From positions 21,625,462 through 21,689,461 of the forward strand of contig OX352763.1 of the NCBI GenBank assembly GCA_947095585.1: a stretch of 64,000 nt of DNA, read 5' to 3'. A program made the translations under genes and the position numbers. The notes under the pieces are model-generated. The model worked only from the letters and a program-made list of their open reading frames with translations, was not told the DNA's origin and ran no database searches. This DNA is from Nephrocerus scutellatus. Lineage: Eukaryota > Arthropoda > Insecta > Diptera > Pipunculidae. The stretch's first letter is position 1, and the number at the start of each line of letters is the position of its first letter. Below are positions 33,621-44,830 of the stretch, piece by piece.

Positions 33621-35842
33621 GCATCATCATTATCATCATCATCTTTGGCTCTACAACCGGGGTCCGGTATTGGCCTCCTGCATAAAATCTCTCCGCCGGT
33701 ACCGATTTTAAGCCGATATCAAGCAGTTTTGCATCCCTAAACTCTGGGCGTCCTGGTCTACGCCATCCCTCCAGAGTAGGCTTGGCCGGTCTCGTTGTCA
33801 TGTTCCATAAATCCTACTGCAAAGGACTTTCCGAGTCGAGTCCTCTTCGTTGATGCGAGCCTACCGGGCTTAATTCTCTTCACGATGTCTACATTGCGAT
33901 AACGGTCGTAGATCTCATAATTGTAGAGCTTCCGGAATGGTCCTTCCTCACATATGTGGCCAATAATTATCCGCAAGACCTTTCTCTCGAATGCGGCTAA
34001 GAGGTCAGAATGCTTTTTGCTAACCACCCAAGCCTCGGAGCCATATGTAAGTACTGGTATGACCACTGTCTTATACACCAGCAGCTTGGATGATATGGTT
34101 AAGTTCCTGGATTTGAAGTCTTGAGCTTTGTTGGCTTTAAAGAACCGTGCGCGTATTTCTGGTTCCATTCTGTTAGCGGCTGCTACAGTTGGCCCGAGAT
34201 AGTTAAAGGATTGCACTACTTCCAGTTTGCGCTCCATTATTTTAATTGCGGGACCAGTGTTGGATCTTCTACTCGCAGACATGGCCACCATTTACCTTGT
34301 TTTGCTCTCATTTATGTGCAGCCCCAGATTTCCTGCCGCCCGCACGATCTGAATGAAAGCTTCTTGCACAGCTCTTGGGTTTCTATCAAAGATCTCAATG
34401 TCGTGTGCGTAAGCCAGTATCTGAATGGACTAATAGAGGATTGTTTCTCTCGCCGGTACGTCAGAGCCTCGGATCACTTTCTCTAACGCCAGGTTGATGA
34501 AGACGCAGGCCAGTCCATTCCCCCTTGTCGGAGCCAGTTATAGAAATTGAATGGGCTTGATAGTGACCCGGATATTTCTACTTGGATAATAAGATAACAT
34601 TGGTCATGGTCAGCCTACATAGTCGTGTAGGTTTATTTGGGATGTCGAATTCTCTAATGGCTTTATAAAGTTCTACTCTGGCTATGCTATCATGGCGGTT
34701 GAAAGATGGTGTAGTGAGTTTTGAAACTAGACATTTTTCCATCACCTGCCTAAGGGTGTAAATCTGATCAGTTGTTGATTTGTCTGGGATGCAGCCACAC
34801 TGGTATGAACCAATGATGACTTTAGCGTATGGGGCTGAAGGATAGAGGAGAAAATCTTATATGCGGTACTCAACAACGTTATGCCACGATAATTGCTGCA
34901 GGTTGTGATATCTCGTTTCTTATGTATGGGGCACAGGATGCCTCTTAGCCAGTCTTCTGGCATCGCTTCCTCCTCTCATACTTGCACTATTAGTTCATGA
35001 ATTGCTTGGTGTATTGCGGAGCCTCCTGTTTTAATCAGCTCCGCTGGGATACGATCACATCCCGGGGCCTTATTATTTTTGAGCCGATTTATCACTCTGT
35101 TAACTTCGTCTATGCTTGGTGGCTGCAACATAGTGTGGTCTTCGGTCATTGGTGGAGCCTCCATTTCCTCAGTTAGCTGGCCATTAAGCAACTCATGAAA
35201 GTGCTCTTCCCATCGCTCTAAGATGCATTTGAGATCGGCGATCAGATTACCCTTTTTGTCTTTGCAGTATGTGCAACGCGGTGTATATTGCGTCATACCG
35301 TGGACTATTTGGTAGAACTTTCGCGTGCGGTCCTCGATCTCTGTACTGTTCACGGACAAGATTTTTCTCCAATGCTAGTTTTAGTCGCCGTTGAGCTGTT
35401 TTTTTTATCTGCTAAGCTTTTTTTTTTTGAATAATCCGCGCACGCTTCAAGGGGTTCGCACCCTTATAATGCTCGGCTATATGCTTGGCACAGCATGGGT
35501 GTTAAGGAAAAGAAGGAGAAAAGAGGAGATGTCTATGAGCTTAAAAAAACCTTCTAAGCTCAGTTCATCTTGTTGCATTGCTCGGTACGCAATATTCGTA
35601 GGGTCAGTCGCTAGCTTACATTCGTCATCGAACCAGTCGTTCCGATCTCTACCATTACTGCCTAAGATGGAGTCAGCAGTACTAACGACAGTATTCTTAA
35701 GCCGTGTTCATTTCTCTTCTACGCCCGGCATCTCCAAGGACTTACTCTCTATGCATTTAGGGTGAGTCCTATCGCTTGATCGTAGTTGTTTCTGGTCTCT
35801 TAATTGCAGCCGTGTTGTCTCGAATCTGATTCGCTGCGGATG
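33621..35842 (-). mobile_element. RTE-clade LINE copy C (longest)
   Basis: The minus strand runs from the tail (ATC-rich run and CTTTGGCTCTACAACCGGG at the left) through the C-terminal region (FNYLGPTVAAANRMEPEIRA, YKTVVIPVLTYGSEAWVVSK, FERKVLRIIIG, YRNVDIVKRIKPGRLA; 33758-34291), a decayed RT core (34460-34740), [10 protein letters not shown] and the [12 protein letters not shown] block (34742-34963), KNNKAPGCDRIPAELIKTGG (34976-35359), and upstream the linker DWFDDECKLATDPTNIAYRA near 35640-35560. A CR1-like 3' tail is inserted at 35425-35555. The endonuclease is missing. Many short indels, so inactive. Confidence 0.92.
35425..35555 (-). mobile_element. CR1-like LINE 3' tail nested in RTE copy C
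   Basis: TTTTTTTTTTGAATAATCCG at the left (inverse poly(A)), then CAAGGGGTTCGCACCCTTAT, GGCACAGCATGGGTGTTAAG and GAGATGTCTATGAGC, as in the other CR1-like tails. Sequence matching the RTE copies resumes on either side (CTAAGC / TCTAAGCTCAG). Confidence 0.75.
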
Positions 35843-35940
35843 CTGTCTTTCTCGGCACAAAATCGGGACCGGTGGATAGACTTTTTGCGGGAGGCCAGGA
35901 CCGGACACCGGTTGTACAGCCAAATATGATGATGATTTTT
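35843..35940 (+). mobile_element. RTE LINE 3' tail in opposite orientation
   Basis: TCGGCACAAAATCGGGACCG, GGAGGCCAGGACCGGACACC, TTGTACAGCCAAATATGATG and a GAT-rich end form the RTE 3' tail on the plus strand. It abuts the 5' side of copy C, so the two are joined head to head. Confidence 0.8.
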
Positions 35941-37149
35941 AAGAAAAATACTAAAATTAAATAAAACAGTTTCATCCAAAACAATCGTGCACGAAAGGGT
36001 TAATTTCATTAAATAATCATCAGAATATTACTGCTTCCAGCAAACACCTAACTAATTGTGCAGCATTAATTGAGGAACAAATGCCAGATACCAGATACTA
36101 GATACAAATGCATACCGCATACCGCATGCGCAACAATGTATGCTGCTGCCGCTTCCTATCACTGCCGCACCATCTTCAAATCACCACCGGAGAGAATCGC
36201 TTCAGCCATCAGAGCCTCGCATGAATAATTATTTTCCATATAATGATCGCAAAGAATAAATTAGAAAATATCTGTTTTTTTTTTGCTCTCCACCACAGGT
36301 GATAACCAATTATATTGTCAATAATGCACTGCGGCAACTACTGTGACTCAACGCAACTACCAATAATAGATGATCGCCTCTGGCAGGTAGGCGCGCAGCT
36401 TGCAGCTCTACTCGCGTCGTTCACCGCAATTATGTGATTCGCATTAAATTTGAATAATGCGCGCATTAAAATTTTAAATTTCTCTCAACTGTTGTCGTCA
36501 TCATCGATTAAAACTTCAACTTCGTGTCAAATAAATTTTTTATAATAATTATTGTGCTACGAGCGCGACCAACACAACAACACGCCACGCCGTCGCGTCG
36601 TCGACCCTCTTTGTAATGATCAATTAACGCGCCAACGCCAACACGCGTTCAACGTTTGGATGTGTGTTTGCTTTTGAATTAAATTCTAATTAGTGTAATT
36701 CCCACACTCAATTGCAACGCTTTATTTATATAACAAAAAAAAAAAAACAAAAAAAAAAATAAAAAAAATTCCAAAAAATTGCCGGTTATGTTTGCACGCC
36801 AGTGGAGTACACCATCTGACCAACGGCCACCCTTTTGAACCTGAACTTGAAATTTTCAATGTTCGATAAAAAAATGAATGGATGTGTGTTTGTGCGTCTG
36901 TAGTGCAAGGTCTCTTTGGTCGTTATCGTTATCTGTAGCCGTGGCGGTATGCAGAGCGGTTGTGCCTACGTGTTGTTCGCATTTCTCCTTATCAGTACGA
37001 GCTGAATGTTCATACACACATATATGTACACATAACAGACCACTGATAAGCGTGATGTGGGCACTGTTGTATAGATACAAAACAAACAAATCGTTGTCAT
37101 TATTTTTTTTTGTTTTATTTTTAGTGTTGCGTCTAGTGTTGGGCATAGT
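35941..37149. other. Unique sequence without recognised genes
   Basis: A-rich homopolymer region at 36733-36780. Open frames of about 100 codons on both strands (36856-37180) overlap each other and lack motifs. Confidence 0.4.
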
Positions 37150-37265
37150 CGAAAGGGGTTTGCACCCTTATAATGCTTAGCACAGCGTGGGCGTTAGGAA
37201 ATTAGGGAGACGATTAGGAGATGAGATGTCTATGCACGCGTGTCTTAAACGACTGCAGATCATAC
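37150..37265 (-). mobile_element. CR1-like LINE 3' tail (solo)
   Basis: AAAGGGGTTTGCACCCTTAT, AGCACAGCGTGGGCGTTAGG and GTGTCTTAAACGACTGCAGA match the 3' end of the copy at 1470-1590. Confidence 0.75.
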
Positions 37266-37314
37266 AAATAATAGAAATGTTTTGAATAATCGATTATTTA
37301 GTATTCTTACTTAC

Positions 37315-39010
37315 TTATGTCCTATAACCACTTGTAGGTCCTAGGGCCTCTACTACGCCTACGCGCCATCGTGTGCGATTTCTGGCAATGAGCTTCAGCT
37401 CTTTCCAACAATTGCCCAATTGCCGTGACTCCTCCTCAACTGTTCTGCGCCATGTATTTCTCGGACGACCCGTACTTCTATCATCCTGAGATAACAGATT
37501 CCATTGCATTGAGTAGTTTGCTATGGAACTGTCGCCTTTTCGGAGAGCCACTTCCGTCGTTGGATGGTTATGCCTGTTGGTTCCTAACCCGTTCTCTGGT
37601 AAAGATGGCCGTTAGAGATATGGTTAGGCCAGAAAACCCTTAAGATGTTCCGTAGGCACCTATATACGAACGTTTGTAATCTTTTTTTTGATAGTAGCGG
37701 TCACCTTCCAAGTGTTGCATCCATACAACAGCAAGGATTCAACATTTGAACGGAACAGTCGCAGCTTGGTGTTTAATCTGCTCGCATTGCTTCGCCATAT
37801 CATCGACATCATTCCAAACACTGATTTTGCTTTGCCGATTCGGTTGACAATGTCCTGTTCGGTTCCATCTTCGGACGAGACAATACACCCAAGATATGGG
37901 AAACTCTCTACTCTCTCTACCGGTTGTCCAGCAATGTTAACTTGAGTTACTGAGTTAGTGCCGAGGTTGATGATTTTGGTTTTGGCAGCATTAATCTTCA
38001 AACCTCCCTTTCCACATTTGTTGTCATTTGGTGCAGCTCCATAATCCTGTGTGAGAGTAAACAAACGTCGTCAGCGTAGTCCAGATGTTTAAGTTGAGAT
38101 GTGAACAGTCCAACAGAATTCCTCCGTTTCCAGTAGATAAAGCTGCGCGAAGAACATCGGTAATCACCAACAAAAAAAGTATCGGCGGTAGAATGCAACC
38201 TTGTCGTACCCCACTTAGGATATCGAATTCCTCTGACAGCTTAGAGCCATCATAGGTTGCTTTAATAATAGCTATTAGTTTATCGGGTATACCTCTCCTG
38301 CGCAAGGCGAGCTAGATAACCAGTCTGTTGACACTGTCTAACGCCTTCTGAAAATCGATGAACAGCAGGTGTAGTGGTGACCGAAATTCAACGCACTGTT
38401 CAAAAACGATCCGCAGGGATCCAGGATCCAGTACGGAAACCTGCTTGTTCGGCATCGAGTGTATTTTTCAGATGTTTCCTAATTCGCTCATGTACTACTT
38501 TGGCTATTACCTTTCCAACTGCAGGAAGAACGCAAGTTTTCGCACTCCATAAGACTACCTTTTTTAGGGAGCTTGACAATCATTCCCTTCTTCCACTCGT
38601 CGGGGAAACTTTCTGCCTCCATCTCTACAAGAGGATCTAAAAGCTCTGCTGATGTCGTTGGAGCGGCACGCAGACGCTCTGCGGGTATACCATCAAGTCC
38701 TACCGACTTGATGTTCTTTAGTGAGTTGATCGCGGTAGCGATCTCATCTTTACTGGGAGTTGAGGTGCGAATTCGGGAAATTGTTACTTCCGGCAGCTCC
38801 GTTTGTTGGCGAAAACACGGTTAAGGACCGTAGAGAAATGCTCCTTCCATCGCTTGAGCTGATCCTTATCTGAAACGAGTACGGCACCATCTAGGCCTTT
38901 CACCGAATGTTGGCTAGAGCGGTCACCCACCTGTCAACTCTTTGGTGGTTCTGTAAACGGTTCTGCTATCGCACCAGGTCAGGTTGGTAATATAATTACG
39001 TTTGTCTTAC
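37315..39010 (-). mobile_element. Second RTE-type LINE lineage (SR2-like), RT to C-terminus
   Basis: In element order on the minus strand: KGLDGAVLVSDKDQLKRWKE (about 38900-38840), IPAERL and EWKKGMIVKLPKKGSL (38700-38570), RRRGIPDKLIAIIKATYDGS and GVRQGCILPPILFLLVITDV (motif B; 38305-38150), DYADDVCLLSH (YADD motif; 38090-38040), GLKINAAKTKIINLGTN, YLGCIVSSEDGTEQDIVNRI, RLFRSNVESLLLYGCNTWKV (38010-37700), and the C-terminal RPRNTWRRTVEEE (37460-37430). This motif set is that of an RTE-clade group also common in flatworms. Frameshifts separate the blocks. Confidence 0.85.
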
Positions 39011-39239
39011 GTCTTACACTATGCTGCTCTTCTCCCATTTTGCTTCGATACAGGGAATGTAGCACGATCCTCGCTGCTTCTGGGGTATCTATACAAGACG
39101 AGCTTTAAGTAGCTTACGTTATTCAATTCGCCGCAAGATCCATTCATGGATAAAGGGTGGGGATTTAAATTACGCTTAAACTACAGAAGATAGCATTGGG
39201 TTTTGGAAACGTTTAATTCTACTCTATTGTCTAGTCCTC

Positions 39240-40000
39240 ATTCACCTTGATGTGCTGTCGAGGTCAGAATTTAACGTGCTTAACATACGCTGTTGTTTAA
39301 GAGCGGCGTACAGAAAGCGTAAAATAATATGAAAAGCTAAGAGTGCTGTCGTCAGTGAAATTATAAATTGTAGCTGATAGGAGATCATTAATGAAAATGA
39401 GAAAGAGCGTCGGAGACAAAACAGAGCCCTGTGGAACACCGGCGTTTATGCGGTAAACATTTGATTTGAAAACGTCCAATATGACCTCAATTGAACGGTC
39501 AGAAAGGTAGTTAATAGTACAATCAAGCAGGGCCTTCCATAGGCATTCATTTTTGACAAAAGAGCTTGATGCCGGACTCCGTCATGTGCCTTGGATATAT
39601 TGAGTGCAACAACTTTGCTTTTACCAAATTTATGAATAGATTGGTGGTTGCACTTTTCAGTGAGATATGCCATCTTTTTGTCTGTAGAACATTGCCTTTG
39701 AAAACCATACTGCTGGTCACTAAGGACTTTCTGAAATTCAAGGTATTGCATAAGCTTACGATTGATCAGTGTTTCCATGACCTTAGAAAGTATGGATGTA
39801 AGTGCAATGGGTCGGTACGAGGAAACCACTTATTCTTCATAAAGGATCAAGGAATGAAATTTTTCATTCCTAGCGAAAATGGTCGTGAAGCGGTTTTGAC
39901 TTATAATGATATAAGAATTGAATGCTCGATGAACGGTTTAGAGACTCTGCCTTGCTTAATACAAAAAAGTATTCTACTTTACCACTTATAGTGTATCTGA
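39240..40000 (-). mobile_element. CR1-like LINE: RT core fragment
   Basis: The minus strand reads SSYRPIALTSILSKVMETLI, QYGFQRQCSTD, AYLTEK, VVALNISKAHDGVRHQALLS (motif A, degenerate; normally DISKAFD), YRINAGVPQGSVLSPTLF (motif B) and FTDDSTLSFSY (xADD, first Ala changed), LKQQRMLSTLNSDLDS. It is the best-preserved CR1-like RT here, but broken by frameshifts around 39300-39560. Confidence 0.88.
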
Positions 40001-41864
40001 CCAATTGAAATTGCCAGAAAGTGTTAAGTCTAGCCTCTAGCACCTGGCCTTGCCTCTACAATAGATGACAGAGGACATTTCCGTTTTCTGATTAACAAGT
40101 GACTTCAATATTTAAAGGGACATTCCTAGCACAAACCACAAATATCAATTAGTTCATTTATGTTAAAATTACAGTTGCTTTGTAGTTGACCTTTGCATCT
40201 GTCGCCGAGCTGAGTACCACTATAGACTATCCTACTTCTGCTGGAGAAGTGGAAAAACGTTCAGCTGCACCATTTGCATTTGTTAGTATCCAACGATAAA
40301 AGTTACAATAAAATCGCATTTAGATTCCAATCGAGAGGAGAACCTGCTTAGCATGTAATTAATCAATTGTTGCACAATAATTGTGTCAACTCTGTTCTCA
40401 GAGCAGATCAATTTTCCCCATTCGAATGTTAAATGTTTTTCGCGCGCTTATCTCCTAATGGAATCTGCAACTTAATGTTGTACTGTTAGGCAGGCAGCAC
40501 AAGCAGTGCCGAGCAGTTTGCGCAGCGATTTGAGCCACTTACAGTGGCGGGGTATCAATTGCGCCGCGGCCATATTGTTCGAACGCATTTCATGCTGTGC
40601 ACCCACAATACGGGCCGGCTTTGCGGCTGCATCTTGGGGTTAACCAGCAATGAAAATGCCACACCTACGCCTACCGCAGCCGTATACACATCTGTTGCAC
40701 ACAACATACACACACGTACATACAGAAGTGGCTTTCTTGTTGTTGTTGCGGTTTATTAATCATGCGCCTTGCGGTTGCGTTGAGTGCGTTTTTCGCACAA
40801 CTGCGCGCGCGCAGCCGCACAATTCCTTTGATACATGCTGTCGGGCGCAGGCGGGCGCTTAGCTAATTCCTATTGTGTAACAATTTGCTAACTAACAAAC
40901 ATGACAGAGCGCATTTAATTATACTAGGTGGCGCTGCTGCCTCTGGCCGCTGGCCGCTGTGGTGCTGTTAAGGCTCTGTCGAGCGTGGCGCGTATCATAA
41001 AATCCAATCAAACAGCAACATGTACAACAACAGCTGCTAGTAGCCGCTGTTGTTGTTCCTGTATTGTCTTGTAAACACAAATCTTAAACGCCTCAAGGTA
41101 CGAGCGAAATTTTTTGACATTTAGCTTCACATGCGGCGCGCTTTTGAGAGCTCACTCATTTGGGGAAGTTAAGGATGTCGGGGGTTTTTTGTTAGGCTTG
41201 CACGCGCGCGCTATTCCCGGCCCAACTAATCTGATTTATTCGGCACAAATTGTGACGCAAAGTTCACTCGAGGTGGTGGCTGAGCGCACACAATGACAGA
41301 GTGCAAAATACAAAATAATAATCCCAGCTCGGTGCGCGGTTCTTTGTCATCACATATCTCTGCTTTTTGCCCGCAGCACACCAGGCTTTCGCACCAGTAC
41401 CGCTGAGGCGTGGTGTTTTGTTTTGGTTTTCGGTGCTTGAGGAAATAACTCCAATGGAGTTATTCGATCTTTACCCGCAAGCGAAATTTTCATGCCGTTA
41501 ATTTGAATTTTCATTTGAATTTGATCCGCAAATGAATTGCACAGATCTCCGTTAAGGCGATAAGACCTCTAAATAGTTGAGAAACGTTGTGCGTTTTGGG
41601 CTTCTCGGCCGTTGCAGTGTGAAGAAAATTTTGCTGCTGCGTGTTCCGGGCGTATGAGTAATGTTTTCTTCGCATGTACGCCTCAAGTGTTTTACAATTC
41701 ACTGAACCATTTGATAGCAATAATTAAACCTTATAAACAAAATATTAAATTTTTTTTTAAATTTTATTAAAGTATAACTAGCCACCTAAAAGGTAGAAAA
41801 TACAATTTGTGGTAAATATGAAGCAGCTAGAACTGTTATAAAATAAATGAAAATTGCTCTCAAA
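40001..41864. other. Unique sequence without recognised genes
   Basis: CA-rich ACACACGTACAT runs near 40708-40725, GCGCGC near 40802-40812 and 41201-41209, GTTGTTG near 40736. No coding support. Confidence 0.4.
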
Positions 41865-43200
41865 AGCCCCTTAAGCTCCAGTCAAAATCAACTAAACACA
41901 TCACTTAAGACCCTCTTAATTCCCCTCTAAAAACCTCCTAAAGACTACTCAAGAGTCCTTTAAAACCCTCTTAAGATCCCCGCAAGATTTATCAGGACCC
42001 TCTAAAAATTCCCTCTAGACCTTCTTAAGATCTCCTCCAAACGCCACTAAATCTCAAAATCGCCTCAAGACTCCCCTCAATAATCTTTCAAGAACACCTC
42101 AAAATCTTCTTAAAACCTTCTCAATAATACACTAAACACCCTATCAAAACCCCCTCAAGACCCCCCCCATCAAGAATCCCACTTAAGATCCTACCAAAAC
42201 CCCCTCTCATCTATCTATCTATCTATCCTCAAGAACATCTTAAAACCACCTTCAGATCCTCTAAAGACTTCCTCAAGACAACCTCAAGACCCTCTTAAGA
42301 CCAGCTCAAAACCTCACTAAAGAACCCCTTAAAACTAGCTCAAGACGCCCCTCAAGACCAAGTAAATACCCCTTCAAAACCACATCAAGAGCCTTCTTTA
42401 CACCCACCAAAGGTCCCCCAGAAGACCACTTAAAACACCTAATACTACCTACCCCTAATACTATAATAATACACCCTTAAAACTCCACTCAAAACCCCCT
42501 TATAACAACCCCAATACCACCTCAAAGCTACCTCAGGACCAACCCAACCCCTTCTCAAGAAGAAACAAGACCACTTAAAAGACCCGTCTCAAGACCCACT
42601 CAATCCCCATTAAGACTATCTCAAGACGCCCTCAAACCGCCTTAAATCCCCTCAAGATCTCACTTAAGACCTTGTTTAAACCACCTTAAGAGCTCTACAA
42701 GATCACCTGACCCCTACAACACTCCCCTCATGACCCGCCTAAGAAAAGTCTTCCACAAAAACGTGTACAAGATCGTCAACTCACAGCGTGTCAGAATGAC
42801 CTATAAGACCTTGTTAAAACCACCTTTAGATCCCATCAAGACTACCTGATCCCCTCAAGACCTCCTCAACACAACAACACTCCCCTCAAGACCCGCTTCC
42901 GAAAAGTCTTCCTAAAAAACGCGTACAACACCGTCAACTCACGGTATGACATATGAGACCCTGTTAAAACTACCTTTCGATCCCCTCAAGACCACCTCAA
43001 CAATCCCCTCATAATCTCATAAGAACATTTATCAAAACCCGCCTTCGAAAATTCTTCCACAAAAATGCGTACAAGACTGTCAACTCACAGCATTATAATA
43101 AAAAAAAGCGTGACAGAAAGACATTTAAGACCCTGTTAAAACCACATTAAAGTCCCCTCATGAGCCCCACTACACTCACCTCATAATCCCATAAGAACAC
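41865..43200. repeat. C/A-rich minisatellite (CCCCTCAAGACC-type) with ~150-bp units
   Basis: Degenerate 10-14 bp repeats of the type CCCTCAAGACC fill 1.3 kb. In the right half a longer unit is visible: GACCYTGTTAAAACCACC, CCCCTCAAGACC, GAAAAGTCTTCCACAAAAA and GTCAACTCACAGCGTG recur starting near 42662, 42799, 42950 and 43114. Confidence 0.9.
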
Positions 43201-43226
43201 TTCTCAAGACCCGGTGGCAAAGGTTA

Positions 43227-43519
43227 ATTATAATAATATTCGGCGCGGCAGACCATTGCGGTCCAGGGCCTAGCTTCTCGCGACCATTTGTGTTGCGCAT
43301 TTTTATTTTTGGACACAAATGGAAGGGACCTACAATACAAGACCGGCTCCGAACGGCGAATTGAGAAGCTTTCCGTGACAAGTTATTACTCTCGGAACGT
43401 TTGTCAACCATTCGCGAGAGGTGGAACACCGTGAAAAATACTTTTGGTGTTACTGGGATTCGAACCACAAAACTCCCGCTCAGTAGCCACGCGCATTTCC
43501 ACTGAGCCACGGCGCCCAC
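43227..43519 (-). mobile_element. tRNA-derived SINE, copy S3 (full length, TSD)
   Basis: Flanked by GGCAAAGGTTA on both sides (43216-43226, 43520-43530), an 11-bp target-site duplication. On the minus strand: head GGGCGCCGTGGCTCAGTGGA (A box), GTGGTTCGAATCCCAGTAA (B box), body with AACTTGTCACGGAAAGCTTC and CCTTCCATTTGTGTCC, then GGTCGCGAGAAGCTAGGCCC, GGACCGCAATGGTCTGCC, GCGCCGAATATTATTATAAT. Length 293 bp. Head resembles a tRNA but is diverged, as expected of a SINE rather than a tRNA gene. Confidence 0.92.
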
Positions 43520-43599
43520 GGCAAAGGTTATTCGGGAACTTTATCAGCTTAAGTTGACAAGTCTGAGTTAGAGTCAAAAATGACGGAATCCTTTTAAAT

Positions 43600-43830
43600 C
43601 TCTCTATATTAACTTCGCGTCGGCATGGTTCGTTTGTTCGTTCGGTGATGGAATCTTACGATCAATTTTTAAGCCACTTCACAAAGCCCGATTTTATTAA
43701 AACTTTGCACACCTATTTGTGTTTTTGGTGACAACACTTTTTATTAAAATTTGGTAGTGATCTGGCCCCGGGGTCTGAGGGCTCCTATATAAATGTACAA
43801 AAAAAAATACCAAATTTTATTCAAATTTTG
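43600..43830. repeat. Dispersed repeat R1 (copy 2)
   Basis: TCGTTCGGTGATGGAATCTT, AATTTTTAAGCCACTTCACA, AAAACTTTGCACACC and GGTGACAACACTTTTTATTA match the reverse complement of 11500-11660. Confidence 0.6.
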
Positions 43831-44009
43831 TATACTTTTGTATCTCCGATGACGACACTTTTTTTAAAAGCAGTGCAGACAGTGATCGGGCATCAGGGCC
43901 GAAGGACTCCCATATAATTTTTTTCAAAATAAAACACTGAATATTTTTAGAAATGCCTTCGGAAAACCTTTTTTAATGACCTCAGAGACCATATTGAAGA
44001 AGTTCATTG

Positions 44010-44830
44010 AGAGGGTAATTTGATAAGTCAGTGACTTTTTGAATTTCCCAAGCAGTAACTTTCAATGCAACAACTGCCATCTATTAATAGACTACTGTCA
44101 AATTTTGAGGAAGCTGCGTAATTTAGTTTGACAGCCATAGAAAACAGACAACCCTCATGAATTTTAACGAAAATAAATTTCGTGTGCTGAAGCATTATTT
44201 TTTGCGTAAGAACCCATCGCCAAAACCAAGAAACGAAACCGTGAACGAAATAGGGATCTATCACAATACACTAGAGACCAAGGAACAATCAAGACAGTGG
44301 GTTTTTTTAGGGTTAACGTGCACCAAACAAGGTCAAGGTGGTTCTGTCGGGCAATGAGGTCATGGCCACAGTTTTTGGGATGCACGCGGTGTCATTCACA
44401 TCGATTACCTTGAAAGGGTAAAACGATCACCGGCGAATATAATTCAGAGCTTTAAGACAGATTGGATATTGATTTGAAGCAAAAACGACCGCATTTGGCG
44501 AAGTAAAAAGTGCTGTTCCATCAAGACAATGCACGGGTGCGAACTGCAACCCCATCCAACATATTCTCCAGATTTAGCCCCTTTCGGCTATTTCCTGTTT
44601 TCAAACCTTAACAAATGGCTGGGCGGTAAGAGATTTGGGTCTAACGAAGAGGTCGTCACTGAAACAAACGCCTATTGTGAGGGCGTTGAGAAAACCTATT
44701 ATTTGGCAGGTTGGGAAAACGCTGCACTAAATGTATCGAGCTTAAAGGAGACTATGTTGAGAAATAAAACGCTTTTTGCCGTAAAAGATATCTTTTATTC
44801 AAAAGTCACTGACTTATCAAATGACCCTCG
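44010..44830 (+). mobile_element. mariner (DD34D-type) transposon, internally deleted, both TIRs present
   Basis: The left end 44011-44039 (GAGGGTAATTTGATAAGTCA..) is the inverse of 44801-44829 apart from one position; TA follows the right end. The transposase starts at 44157 (MNFNENKFRVLKHYFLRKNP), jumps over most of the HTH region to YHNTLETKEQSRQWVF, continues in other frames with VFWDARGVIHIDYLERVK-type sequence and KKVLFHQDNARVRT (second catalytic Asp), and ends with HPTYSPDLAPFGYFLFSNLN (third Asp) and WLGGKRFGSNEEVVTE. Full mariners are about 1.3 kb; this is 821 bp. Confidence 0.93.

Noticed and set aside
36856..37180. About 100-codon open frames on both strands
   Set aside because: They mirror each other across the same sequence and have no recognisable domain.
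41865..43200. CRISPR-like regular repeats
   Set aside because: Repeats are short, degenerate and without unique spacers of constant length, and this is eukaryotic DNA.
43440..43519. tRNA gene on the minus strand
   Set aside because: It is the head of a 293-bp SINE with an 11-bp target duplication, present in several copies.
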